Position numbers and translations under genes: made by a program. From NCBI GenBank assembly GCA_902984215.1, contig CADWAF010004496.1, forward strand, positions 1 through 43,343: 43,343 bases of DNA. Direction: 5' to 3'. Positions 20,884 to 30,199 of this stretch are shown piece by piece. This stretch comes from Willaertia magna. Lineage: Eukaryota; Heterolobosea; Eutetramitea; Acrasida; Naegleriidae. Numbering within the stretch: the stretch's first letter is position 1; every line of letters begins with the position of its first letter. The notes beneath the pieces are model-generated. The model did no database searches. It was not told where the DNA came from and was given only the letters and a program-made list of their open reading frames with translations.

Positions 20884-21281
20884 TATTGTAATTTATTATT
20901 GTGAAATTATTGTCAACCAACAATCATTTACTTTTTTTTTAATGGTTGGAAAAATTCTTATTTAAAGTACGTTTGGCACGTGTTGTTGTTAGTTGATGAC
21001 GTTTATTTTTAGACAAACACTAATAATATGATTTTTTACTTTCTTTTTTTAGTTAAAACAATGTTGGTCATATTGATCAAAATAGAAAAGATGATAATAC
21101 TTGACAATTTTAATGGTGAAAATAAGTGAACATCGGAAAGGGGAAGTAGTTTCATTGAGTTACGACATTTTTTGGCGGTTTTTGATCCATAACTAGGCTT
21201 TATTCAATAAACATATTTTTCCATTTTTTGGAGGAAGTTCGAGTCAACCAAAATAAAAAAATTAAAAATGAAAAATTGCTA
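20884..21281. promoter_or_regulatory. Divergent upstream region of PLD and F-box-like genes
   Basis: About 400 bp separate the PLD ATG (-) from the F-box-like ATG (+). The region contains a perfect CACGTG palindrome near 20978-20983 and an out-of-frame short uORF (ATG at 21268) just before the F-box-like start. The promoter role is inferred from position only. Confidence 0.35.
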
Positions 21282-23214
21282 ATGGAAATTATTTCTGAGA
21301 TTGTGGAATATATACCAGTACAAAATATATTAAATTTTTTATTAATTTCAAAAGATTTTTATCAATTTATTGAATATGATAAATTTTGGAAATGTTTATT
21401 AAATAATTATTTAAATAGCGAAATTAAACATTGTAAAGATAATTTAAATGAACTTACTTTATATAATGACGGATTACAAGAAGTTTTAAACGTTTATTCA
21501 ATTGAAAATAGTGAAAATATTAAATACTATTACGGTCCAAAGAGTTCAGATGACTTGTTATCCATTACAATAAATACTAGGTTATTACACCAACTAGTTG
21601 TTTTTTATAGAAATGAAGTTAAGGATATTATGAATGAAAGTGAAAATACAATATTTAGTAAAAGATTTATGCATTTATTACAACAAACAATTAAATGCAA
21701 ATATTCAACCATAATTTTTTATTTGCCAGCTCACGAAACTCCCATTGAACTTGAATATTTATTTATGGAATTATTTTTATTAGAAAACAACAATATTACA
21801 ATGATTGACATTGACAAAAAATTCAAAAATAAAGAAAATGATGTTAACAGAAAGAATCTACAATTCATTTTAAATTTATTAAAAGATATTAATATTAAAT
21901 TTAGTTTACAAAATATTGTTTATAAACATTTTTTATCTAAATTTGTAAGATTTATAGAATCAGTTGTGTATTCTCTTTTAATTAATTATTCGCATGATAC
22001 TAATTTTAGGGACAAAGTCACAAATTACTTTACAACTATTACAAAAAAATAATTTAACGATTTCACTATTCAGTTTTGTAAACTGTTGTAATAAGAATCT
22101 TCATAATATTTCTAAGGAATTCTTTGAGTACTCTTTAATTACCATGAAAGATAAGTTATTTAAAGGTCCAAATGATTATGAATTAATTAGTAAAGTTTTC
22201 GAATATGTTGTTGGTGACGATTTGGTGATTGATGATGTTTTTTGTAAAAAATTAAATTATTTAGTAGAATTAACTGTTACAGAAAATTGTGATAAACAAA
22301 AATTAATTTGGTGGTTGACTGATAATTTTATTTACAAAAAATTATTTAATTTATTAACTTGTGAAAAAGATACAAGTAAAGAAATCAATAATTTATTTAA
22401 AAATTTACAATTCTTTAAATATAAAGATTTAAATTTGCCTATAAATAATGGGTTTTTTAATTTACATTTTAATTTTAATAATTTTAAATATTTAATTAAT
22501 TTAAATGTAATTTCAAATGAAGATTTATTAACTTTATTTCATAAATATTTTGTTTTACATAATTCTTTTCGTTTAGATAAAAGTTTAATAAAAAAACAAA
22601 TTAAATTATATTTAAATTTTTTTATTAACGAATTGAATTTTGATATTTATTCAAAAGATAACTTTGGAAATAATATTATTGTAAACGCTTTATGTCATTG
22701 TAATTTTTATACAATTATCAATCCAATTAAAGAATGTTGTAATTTACAAAATATTGATTACAATAAACTTGAAATAAATAATTTACCAAGAATAATTCAA
22801 AAACAATTAACTACGCACTTTGAAAATGAAAAACTGTATGATATTTATGAATTACAAGAAATTAAATTAAATTCAATTAAAGAAATCTTTAAAATTAACA
22901 ACGATATTAATCATTCACATTTATTTACACTTTCCTTAACCGTAAATCTTTATAATTCTAAGAAATATATTTATTTATTACCAAGTTTAAAATATTTAAT
23001 TTCAAATATTAATTTGAAAGATAATTTTGAAATTACATTTGAGAAATATGTTAAGAAGGAAATTTTAGAAAAAAAAGTAAATCAATTGGAAGAATTAATT
23101 ATTTTGGAAGGAAATAATATTACTCGTAATAGAACAGATTTTAATAATGATTTAATTATTTATTTTATTTATAAAAAAATTAAACAACTTATTGGTCAAT
23201 TGGAACAATATTAA
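21282..23214 (+). pseudogene. F-box-like protein gene with a homopolymer frameshift
   Basis: I start at the ATG at 21282; the in-frame TTG upstream is not a likely start. The first 45 residues look like an F-box (Ile-Val-Glu-Tyr-Ile-Pro...Asn-Phe-Leu-Leu-Ile-Ser-Lys...Phe-Trp-Lys). Long Asn/Lys/Leu-rich helical sequence of unknown type follows. Frame 1 stops right after an A7 run at 22043-22049. The reading continues without loss in the next frame (Asn-Asn-Leu-Thr-Ile...) for about 385 codons to 23214. One extra A would fuse the two parts into a protein of about 640 residues. No GT-AG intron explains the shift. It is either a sequencing or assembly error in the A-run or a young pseudogene. 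F-box proteins recruit substrates to SCF ubiquitin ligases. Confidence 0.55.
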
Positions 23215-23400
23215 TGTAAGTGAAACAGAGTGATTTTAACACCTTGTACATTAAATAAATTTAGTTACAAAATAGCTTTGTGTTTCACAGCAATGGTTGT
23301 ATCTGAAAGCTGACTTTCCCCAACCCTTAGTTCACATACAACAGGTGTCATTGTTTATCCATTCTTTGTACATTGATTTACAAGAATTAGATTAATTTCT

Positions 23401-24555
23401 TCAATATTTTCTTTTTCTTTTCTTTAAAATAGTATCTTTGCAATATACATTTAAATCAATTAATTGATTTTGTGACATTTTAGAAAAACATTTCAATCCT
23501 AATTTATTCTCTTCTTCTTCATAATTATTAATTTTATAATCACTTAAAAAGAATAAAATGGTTTTTGACATGATTGCTAAATAAATATATTTTCTTTTGC
23601 AATCAACAATATTTAATTTTTCAAATTTTTTTAATTTATCTAAATGTAAATGAGCTAATGTTATTCTATCTTCTCCAGTAACATATATATTATTATTTTC
23701 ATCTGTTATTAAAGTTGAATTACAGTTTGAATAATAAAAAGTTTTAGTGTCACAATTGTTAAAATTAATTTTTGTAAATACGTCTACATTTTTATAAGTA
23801 CCAATTCCTAGTTGACCTTCCTCATTATAACCACAACCAAATAATTCGTTATTTTCATTTACAATAAATGAAGCTTCATTATCAGCAAATATTTTAATAA
23901 CTTTAAAATTTAAATTAACTTTTGTAAATTTTTTTCTATCTTCTTTATCTCCCAATCCTAATTGACCATATGTATTATACCCAGTCGTATAAATATTTTC
24001 ATTTAAATCTAATAAAATAGAATTACTTTCACTACAAGAAATATCTTTTGCTTTATATGGAATTTCAATCCAATCATCATTTTCAGTCATTTCATTATTT
24101 TCTTCAGTATCATTGTCTTCTTCATTAATACCCAATCCGTTGTAATTGTCACCAAAACCATAAAGTGTATTGTCATGTGTTAAAATAAATAAAAAATTAT
24201 AACCCAATCTTAAATATTTAATTTTAATATGTTTTAAACGATCCATTCTGTTTAGTAATTTAAAATCATTTTCTTTAAAAGATGCAAAACATCCCATTAA
24301 AAATAATTCATTATTTTCATTAATTAAAATAATACTATTATTGTAACATGCTAAATGTGTAATTTTAAAAGAAGAAGTAAAGTTAATTTTTTCAAAGTAG
24401 TATTCTTTAATGTCGATATTTTGTTTTAAACAATAAATTTCATTATATTTTGTAACTATTACAATATTATTGTGATAGTAACTCATTAATTTAATTGTGT
24501 GTTGAAATTTAATGTTAAATAGTGTTGTTTCAATAGAAAGTGCTTTTAAATCCAT
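23401..24555 (-). CDS. RCC1-repeat protein
   Basis: The gene encodes 384 residues in one exon. Several RCC1 blades are visible, the clearest being Thr-Gly-Tyr-Asn-Thr-Tyr-Gly-Gln-Leu-Gly-Leu-Gly-Asp and Gly-Cys-Gly-Tyr-Asn-Glu-Glu-Gly-Gln-Leu-Gly-Ile-Gly. Each is preceded by a Leu/Ile-x-(Glu/Asp)-Asn-Asn-x-(Leu/Ile)-Tyr turn. The N-terminal blades are more degenerate. An acidic insert (Glu/Asp/Asn, about residues 135-155) interrupts a blade. The end (Gln-Leu-Ile-Asp-Leu-Asn-Val-Tyr-Cys-Lys-Asp) resembles the beginning of a BTB domain, but the protein stops at a Lys-Arg cluster. It may be a shortened RCC1-BTB relative. Such propellers act as scaffolds or exchange factors; no specific role can be assigned. 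Its start codon lies 10 bp from that of the divergent next gene. Confidence 0.75.
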   Translation of the reverse strand: MDLKALSIETTLFNIKFQHTIKLMSYYHNNIVIVTKYNEIYCLKQNIDIKEYYFEKINFTSSFKITHLACYNNSIILINENNELFLMGCFASFKENDFKLLNRMDRLKHIKIKYLRLGYNFLFILTHDNTLYGFGDNYNGLGINEEDNDTEENNEMTENDDWIEIPYKAKDISCSESNSILLDLNENIYTTGYNTYGQLGLGDKEDRKKFTKVNLNFKVIKIFADNEASFIVNENNELFGCGYNEEGQLGIGTYKNVDVFTKINFNNCDTKTFYYSNCNSTLITDENNNIYVTGEDRITLAHLHLDKLKKFEKLNIVDCKRKYIYLAIMSKTILFFLSDYKINNYEEEENKLGLKCFSKMSQNQLIDLNVYCKDTILKKRKRKY

Positions 24556-24565
24556 TTTTTCAAAA

Positions 24566-25432
24566 ATGAAAAAAATAAAGAAAATTGAAAGTTTTTTAAA
24601 ACAAAAACAACATGAACCAATTATCGTTCATTACACAATTCCCGATAGTACCGACTTTAAAGAAAGAGTTAAAATAATAAAAAAAGAAATCAATCAATTC
24701 TATTCAGAACCAAAAATCTCAGGAACATTACATGAAGTTTATAAACAAAATAAAGTAACATCTTATCACTATCAATATGAACTAGAAACCTTAAAAATCT
24801 GTCTAAAAAGATATTCAATTGTTCTAAGAAATTCACCATTTATACAGAAATATATTTTATTTTCAAAAGTTTTAAAAAAGAATATGGAGAATATACTTTT
24901 AGGAGAAGAATTAAAATTAAATTTAATTGAACTATTAGAAGGGATTGAATTTAAAATTTTAAAAAGTAATTGTCAAGCAATATTTAAATCATCAATTATA
25001 ATATTTGAAAAGATAGAAAAGATTTTATTTTTATTATTTAAAACTTTAAATTTTTTAATTTATTTAAGGAATTTATTATTTGAAATTGCTAAATTATTAT
25101 TTTTAAATTTAACGAATGCATTTTCACAAGATGTTGATACTTTTTCTTTATTTATTGGTTTTACTGCTAGGTTTTATAATATTGTAAAGGAACATTTTGA
25201 GTTGACTAAAGATATTTATATTCAATGTAGTGAATTAGTTTATTATTATTTTCCAAAAAGGGAACAAGTTTATTTATATTTAAAAAAGGAAATTAGTGTA
25301 ATTCAAATGGAAGATATAATGATTACAACAAATGAAAAGAATTCTTTAAATATTGAATTACCATCTTTTTTAGATGATTCTAATTTAGATTTATCAAAAT
25401 CTTTAATATTTTACAAAAATAACAAAAAATAA
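24566..25432 (+). CDS. Unrecognised 288-residue helical protein
   Basis: The ATG at 24566 is the likely start; longer frames would begin at a TTG inside the RCC1 gene. The protein is highly helical and Lys/Leu/Ile-rich with no signal peptide. A segment at about residues 50-85 (Leu-His-Glu-Val-Tyr-Lys-Gln-Asn-Lys...Leu-Lys-Arg-Tyr) vaguely recalls the N-terminal domain of NEPRO-type RNase MRP cofactors, in which a Tyr-Lys-Asn-x-Asn-Gln motif is followed by helices. This is a weak resemblance and not an assignment. The middle hydrophobic stretch (about 145-185) could be a buried helix rather than a membrane span. The stop codon lies one base from the stop of the convergent gene. Confidence 0.6.
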   Translation: MKKIKKIESFLKQKQHEPIIVHYTIPDSTDFKERVKIIKKEINQFYSEPKISGTLHEVYKQNKVTSYHYQYELETLKICLKRYSIVLRNSPFIQKYILFSKVLKKNMENILLGEELKLNLIELLEGIEFKILKSNCQAIFKSSIIIFEKIEKILFLLFKTLNFLIYLRNLLFEIAKLLFLNLTNAFSQDVDTFSLFIGFTARFYNIVKEHFELTKDIYIQCSELVYYYFPKREQVYLYLKKEISVIQMEDIMITTNEKNSLNIELPSFLDDSNLDLSKSLIFYKNNKK

Positions 25433-25433
25433 T

Positions 25434-27170
25434 TTATTTCTTTTCATTAAAATTTGTTGTAAAATCATACATTTTCTCTTGATATGTTTTTTCTCTTTCC
25501 TTCTTTCTTTTCTTTCTATCATTCTTCTTTTTCGTTCTTTTATATTGATCACCTAAAATCTTTTCTACTTTTCTGATACACGTAACAGTTGGATTGTAGA
25601 TTGTCATACAACGAATAAATCTTTCCATACTTGCACCTGTAATTGTTTCATCTTCTAGTATGATATCTTCATCTAAGAAGGTTTTCTCTTCTTCAATTTC
25701 TTTATTTTCTTCAGTATTGTTTTGTTTCATAATTGCAGCGTTCCTTAATCTTTCTTGTTCTTCTTCTAATTTTCTTAATTCTTCCTTTTCCTTCTCTAAT
25801 TTACTTTTTGAATTATTTAACATCCAATTCGTTGAAGATTGAGATGTTATTGATTTATTAAAATCTTCATCATCATCTTTTTTATTTACTGTTTTCTTCT
25901 TTCTACCTTCTTCATCTTCATAATCTCCCCAATCATTATCATTTCCAAAAAGCTTTTCCGTTTCATCATCTATTGCATTCTCTTCATTTCCTCCAAAAGC
26001 CAAGTTCTGAGTAACATTCCTTTTCTCTTGATGTTCTTGTAATTTCTTAACAATTTCATTATAATTCTTTAAACAATAAGCAATCTCCTTACTACAAGCA
26101 ATCGCTCTTGACTGTACAGTATAATCAGTTACTTGAAACCTACATTGATCATGATTATTCTCATTCTTATGTAAACAATCACGCATATCATTAAACTCCC
26201 TTCTTAACAGCCTTACCCTAGACCAATTCACTTTATCTATAATCTTCTTCTTATTATCATTATACTGATTAACAGAATATAATTCCCTACTTTTCTTTGT
26301 AAATTCATCCTTTAAACCATCCGTTACATTAATATGATTTAATATATCTGAAACTTTAGGTAAGAAACCACGTAATGATTGATTTTCAAAGATTAAATCT
26401 TTAGTTTCTAAATACATCTTTTTAATTAAGGAAGTATGTTGATCACTTCCATTTAAACATGTATTACATTGTTTTATTATATCTTCAATCTCTAATTTAC
26501 TTAACCTTAAATTATCTTCTTTATTAAATTGTTGTTGTTGATTATGAAGATGATTATTAAGGGTATCATTAACAATATAGAGAATAGTATCAGGACTAGG
26601 TAAACAACGATGTGTTAAGTCAAATGAAGTGTCTTCATCAATCATTCCACTAATAAAACATGAATATTGTAAATTCTCAAATGTTTCCATATCTTTTATA
26701 AAAGGATGTTGTGAATTTAAATCTTTTGGGAATTTTGAACATTTTGCCATTGCATTCATTAATTTATAAATATTTGTTAAATGTAATCTTCTATTTAATC
26801 TAGAGTAATTAGAATCATATTCTAGTAATTCATCTGAGAATTCAAAAGGGTTGGGTGATGAATAGTTATATGTACCTAAGTATTCATCTTTTTGTTTTTT
26901 TTGTTCAGCTTCTTCTTTTTCAATTTCTTTTTTTCTTTCAATTGTTTTTGAATTTGTTAAAAAGTTTTGAAAGATTTGTTCACTTGATACTCTTTTAATT
27001 GGTTTTGGGATCGGTTTAGGTTCTACTTTTTTCTCTGGATTTAAATGATAAGTAACTTCATTGATATTTGAATTATCAATTGTCGTTTTTGTTTTTTCTT
27101 CGGCTTGGAATGTTTTGACAATTCCGAAATTTGAAAAATTATAAATCTTCCCCAACAACCATTGTTTCAT
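25434..27170 (-). CDS. Unrecognised 578-residue hydrophilic, coiled-coil-rich protein
   Basis: It is a single exon starting at the ATG at 27170. The N-terminal 110 residues are charged and Lys/Glu-rich. A central helical region (about 125-400) carries scattered cysteines, including Cys-x10-Cys and Cys-x6-Cys pairs. The last third is acidic then strongly basic, with a Trp-Gly-Asp-Tyr-Glu-Asp-Glu patch, a Glu-Glu-Glu coiled coil and a Lys/Arg-rich tail at the C-terminus. I recognise no family. The tail looks like a nuclear or nucleolar signal, which is inference only. Confidence 0.6.
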   Translation of the reverse strand: MKQWLLGKIYNFSNFGIVKTFQAEEKTKTTIDNSNINEVTYHLNPEKKVEPKPIPKPIKRVSSEQIFQNFLTNSKTIERKKEIEKEEAEQKKQKDEYLGTYNYSSPNPFEFSDELLEYDSNYSRLNRRLHLTNIYKLMNAMAKCSKFPKDLNSQHPFIKDMETFENLQYSCFISGMIDEDTSFDLTHRCLPSPDTILYIVNDTLNNHLHNQQQQFNKEDNLRLSKLEIEDIIKQCNTCLNGSDQHTSLIKKMYLETKDLIFENQSLRGFLPKVSDILNHINVTDGLKDEFTKKSRELYSVNQYNDNKKKIIDKVNWSRVRLLRREFNDMRDCLHKNENNHDQCRFQVTDYTVQSRAIACSKEIAYCLKNYNEIVKKLQEHQEKRNVTQNLAFGGNEENAIDDETEKLFGNDNDWGDYEDEEGRKKKTVNKKDDDEDFNKSITSQSSTNWMLNNSKSKLEKEKEELRKLEEEQERLRNAAIMKQNNTEENKEIEEEKTFLDEDIILEDETITGASMERFIRCMTIYNPTVTCIRKVEKILGDQYKRTKKKNDRKKRKKEREKTYQEKMYDFTTNFNEKK

Positions 27171-27397
27171 TTTTTTTTGTAATGATTTTTTTAAATTTGA
27201 TTGAAACTATTTCTCTTCTGCTAATCACTTCTAGTTTTATTTCTATTTAATTAACAATTTTAATTTAGTCAACAATAATTTAAAATTGACAAATTATTTA
27301 ACAAGCCAACCGCAAAGAAATATAACTACAACATTTACACAATCTTTTGGAGCTTGTTAAAAAAAACAATTTCAACAATTTTGAAGATAAAAAAAAA

Positions 27398-30199
27398 ATG
27401 AGTTCCTCTACGACAAAAGCATTAGATCCATCCTTTCAACTTCTTCAACAAAGTTTTCTTCCTATCTTTCAGAAAGTTGAATTAGTTATAACAAATTATG
27501 AATCTATTAAATCGGAACTATCAGAAAAAACTATTACCGAAGAACAAGATGATGAAGAAGAACAAGAATGGGGAGAGTTTGTTCCACTCTTTAAAAAGAA
27601 TAAAGAAAGTAATAATAGCCAACAACAACAAGGTAATAATAACAATTATAAAACGGCAGAAGATATTCATAAAGAGATAAAGAAAAAAATAACTTCACTT
27701 ATACGTATTACTAGTGAAATTGAATTTAATTCAAATTTTGAAGAAATTTATTATCAAAATCATCTTTTAATTGTTGAATTATTAGTTACTTTATTAAATA
27801 ATAATTTAAAAGTAATTACTACACAAAAAGGTGGACAATTAGATGAATTAAAGAGATTAACAGGTAGTTTATTATATGTTAAAAAATTAGAAGAAGAAAA
27901 TATTCAAGAAGAAGAGGAAGATGAAACAACAATAAAGGGAACAACAAAAGAACTAAAAGAAGAAGAAAAAAAGAAAAGAAAAGAAAAGGAATATTTAAAT
28001 ACATTTTACAATTCTTTCCAACAATTTAAATCCTTATTAACACCAACCCATAATAATAATAATTGTTGGATTACAGATAGATCTAAAGCCTTAGAGATTT
28101 GTTATTTAAAAGCCTTTATTTCATGTTTACTTTGTTCTTTTGAACATTTTCAACAATCTAGTTATTTACAGTTATTTATAAATATTTGTAATGTTCTACA
28201 TTTCTTAATGAATGAATGTTATTTATTTTTAAATAATGATCCTAGAGAGATTTTATATAATAAAAATAATGTTGTAAATGAAGATTTATTGAGGAATTTA
28301 AAGTTTAATGAAGGGTTGGGAGATGTTAAACCAATGGTATTTTGTAAACTTTATAAGATTTATAGTTATATGTTACAAAGATTATTAACAATAACATTTA
28401 ATTTTACAATACAATTAGATATTTTATTAATTATTAAAATTTTACAAGAAGGATTTTTATTACAACCTTTAACATTACAATTTACAGATAAATTTAATAC
28501 AATTAAAAGTATTTTCTATAAAAAGAATGAAATACAATTAAATAGTAATCAATTAAAATCTAATTTTTATTCAAACATCTTTCCAACAATTCATTCAGAA
28601 AATTTAAAGATTTTAACTTGTTTAATAATGAATTGTAAAGATGAATTTTTACCTTATTTAAATTCAATTTGTGAGATTTTAGTTACAGAAACTAGAAATT
28701 GGAAGATTTCATTAATGATTGCATTAAGTGATTATTCTAATTGTGATAATTATGTTGAAGTTTATAAAGAATTAATGAGATGTTTATCTATTTTAATTTC
28801 TATTCATAATGTTAAGGTTATTGAAAATTGTACTCAAAAAGTAATTTCTTATTTATTAGAAGTATTAATTTCATTCCAACAATTTATTAATCATCACATT
28901 TATATTTTACCTTTAACAAGTAGTCAACAACAAGCAAATGTTGAGAATTATGAAAATATTTTAAAGAAGAAAAAGAGAAAGAAATCTTCTTCTTCTTCCA
29001 CTGATGATGATGTTTTAGAGATTGGAATGGATGCATTTCCAACATTCTTAAAGATTGCATATATCACTATTCAAACATTAAAATATTTTTATAATGATTC
29101 ATCTAGTTTTATTACAATGAATAGTAATGCAAGTAGTGGTAGTAATAAACAAGATAAAACAATGATGGTTGATACAATTTCATTAACAGTTGATTTAATT
29201 CAATTAATTATTTTATTTACTGAAAAGTGGAATGAATTATTTATTTTCTTTAAAACAAATAGTATATCTATTACAAGTGCTGCTCAAGTTAAATATTTCC
29301 ATCAAGAATTAATACCTATTGTTAAAGGAATGTATGAATTACTTTTACCTACTTTATTATCAGTTTCATGTGTTCATACTCAATCACCTTTCTTACCACA
29401 TGTTTTGATGATTTTAAGAAAAGGTTTGGCAACTAATATTTCTGAATTTATGTCAGTTTGTCAAAATGGTTTAAATATTGTTGATAGTTATTTACATCCT
29501 AGATCTGCTCCACTTTATACTCCATCAGCTGAATCTATACGTTCATTGAGTTCAGCAAATTCTTTATTAGCAAAGTCAGCTAATGGTAATAATAGTGGTT
29601 CCTCATCATTTGGAAATAGTTCTTTACCTTCCAGGTTTTTCTCAAAGTTAAATGATCAATCTGCAATGTCTGAAGATTCTAGTGATGATGAAGAAGAAAA
29701 AGTAGTTGAGGAAAAGAAAGCAGTCAATGTAGAAGGTCCAACTACTGAAGTTGTTCAACCTGTTGTTGTTGAAGAAAAAGTAAAATCTAAGGAAGAAAAG
29801 GAAGAAGAAAATCCAAAGAAAAGAGATTTAAAGCCATCCAATTTATTAGATAAAATAAAAAATAGAAAACAAAGAAAAGTAGAGGCTGAACCAAAGGAGG
29901 AAAAAGTTGAAGAAAAGAAACAAGTTAGTAAGCAACCAGTTATCGAAAAGAAAAAGGAAGAAAAGAAAGAACAAAATAAAAAGGAAAGTAAGCAAGTAAC
30001 AACTAAGGCTGCTGTCACCTCTTCAAGCAATACTCCAGTAAAGAAAAAGGAAGAAAAGAAATCACTTTCTGAAGAAGAGATAGAAGAAGCAATGCAAAAG
30101 AATTCAGGACTAAGTGACGATGAAGAAGACAACGAAGATATTGACATTGTAGACGATGATGAAATTGGAGATATTAATGGTTTAGAGTTACAATTTTAA
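27398..30199 (+). CDS. Probable PELP1/Rix1-like ribosome biogenesis protein
   Basis: The ATG at 27398 gives 933 residues in one exon; the in-frame TTG at 27347 is rejected. The body (about 1-720) is a run of Leu/Ile-rich helices compatible with HEAT-like repeats, interrupted by charged inserts. The best family clue is at about residues 670-710: a helix ending Cys-Gln-Asn-Gly-Leu-Asn-Ile-Val-Asp, followed by His-Pro-Arg-Ser-Ala-Pro-Leu. This is very like the conserved His-Pro-Arg-x-x-Pro-Leu segment of PELP1/Rix1. The last 170 residues are Lys/Glu-rich and end in a Glu/Asp tail, as in PELP1. Rix1/PELP1 scaffolds pre-60S maturation in the nucleolus. The similarity is local, so another HEAT-type protein is possible. 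The stop codon overlaps the convergent gene by 12 bp. Confidence 0.5.
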   Translation: MSSSTTKALDPSFQLLQQSFLPIFQKVELVITNYESIKSELSEKTITEEQDDEEEQEWGEFVPLFKKNKESNNSQQQQGNNNNYKTAEDIHKEIKKKITSLIRITSEIEFNSNFEEIYYQNHLLIVELLVTLLNNNLKVITTQKGGQLDELKRLTGSLLYVKKLEEENIQEEEEDETTIKGTTKELKEEEKKKRKEKEYLNTFYNSFQQFKSLLTPTHNNNNCWITDRSKALEICYLKAFISCLLCSFEHFQQSSYLQLFINICNVLHFLMNECYLFLNNDPREILYNKNNVVNEDLLRNLKFNEGLGDVKPMVFCKLYKIYSYMLQRLLTITFNFTIQLDILLIIKILQEGFLLQPLTLQFTDKFNTIKSIFYKKNEIQLNSNQLKSNFYSNIFPTIHSENLKILTCLIMNCKDEFLPYLNSICEILVTETRNWKISLMIALSDYSNCDNYVEVYKELMRCLSILISIHNVKVIENCTQKVISYLLEVLISFQQFINHHIYILPLTSSQQQANVENYENILKKKKRKKSSSSSTDDDVLEIGMDAFPTFLKIAYITIQTLKYFYNDSSSFITMNSNASSGSNKQDKTMMVDTISLTVDLIQLIILFTEKWNELFIFFKTNSISITSAAQVKYFHQELIPIVKGMYELLLPTLLSVSCVHTQSPFLPHVLMILRKGLATNISEFMSVCQNGLNIVDSYLHPRSAPLYTPSAESIRSLSSANSLLAKSANGNNSGSSSFGNSSLPSRFFSKLNDQSAMSEDSSDDEEEKVVEEKKAVNVEGPTTEVVQPVVVEEKVKSKEEKEEENPKKRDLKPSNLLDKIKNRKQRKVEAEPKEEKVEEKKQVSKQPVIEKKKEEKKEQNKKESKQVTTKAAVTSSSNTPVKKKEEKKSLSEEEIEEAMQKNSGLSDDEEDNEDIDIVDDDEIGDINGLELQF

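Noticed and set aside
29755..30147. Ser/Phe-rich minus-strand frame opposite the acidic tail of the PELP1-like gene
   Set aside because: It is the antisense shadow of Glu/Lys codons (GAA/AAG read as TTC/CTT).
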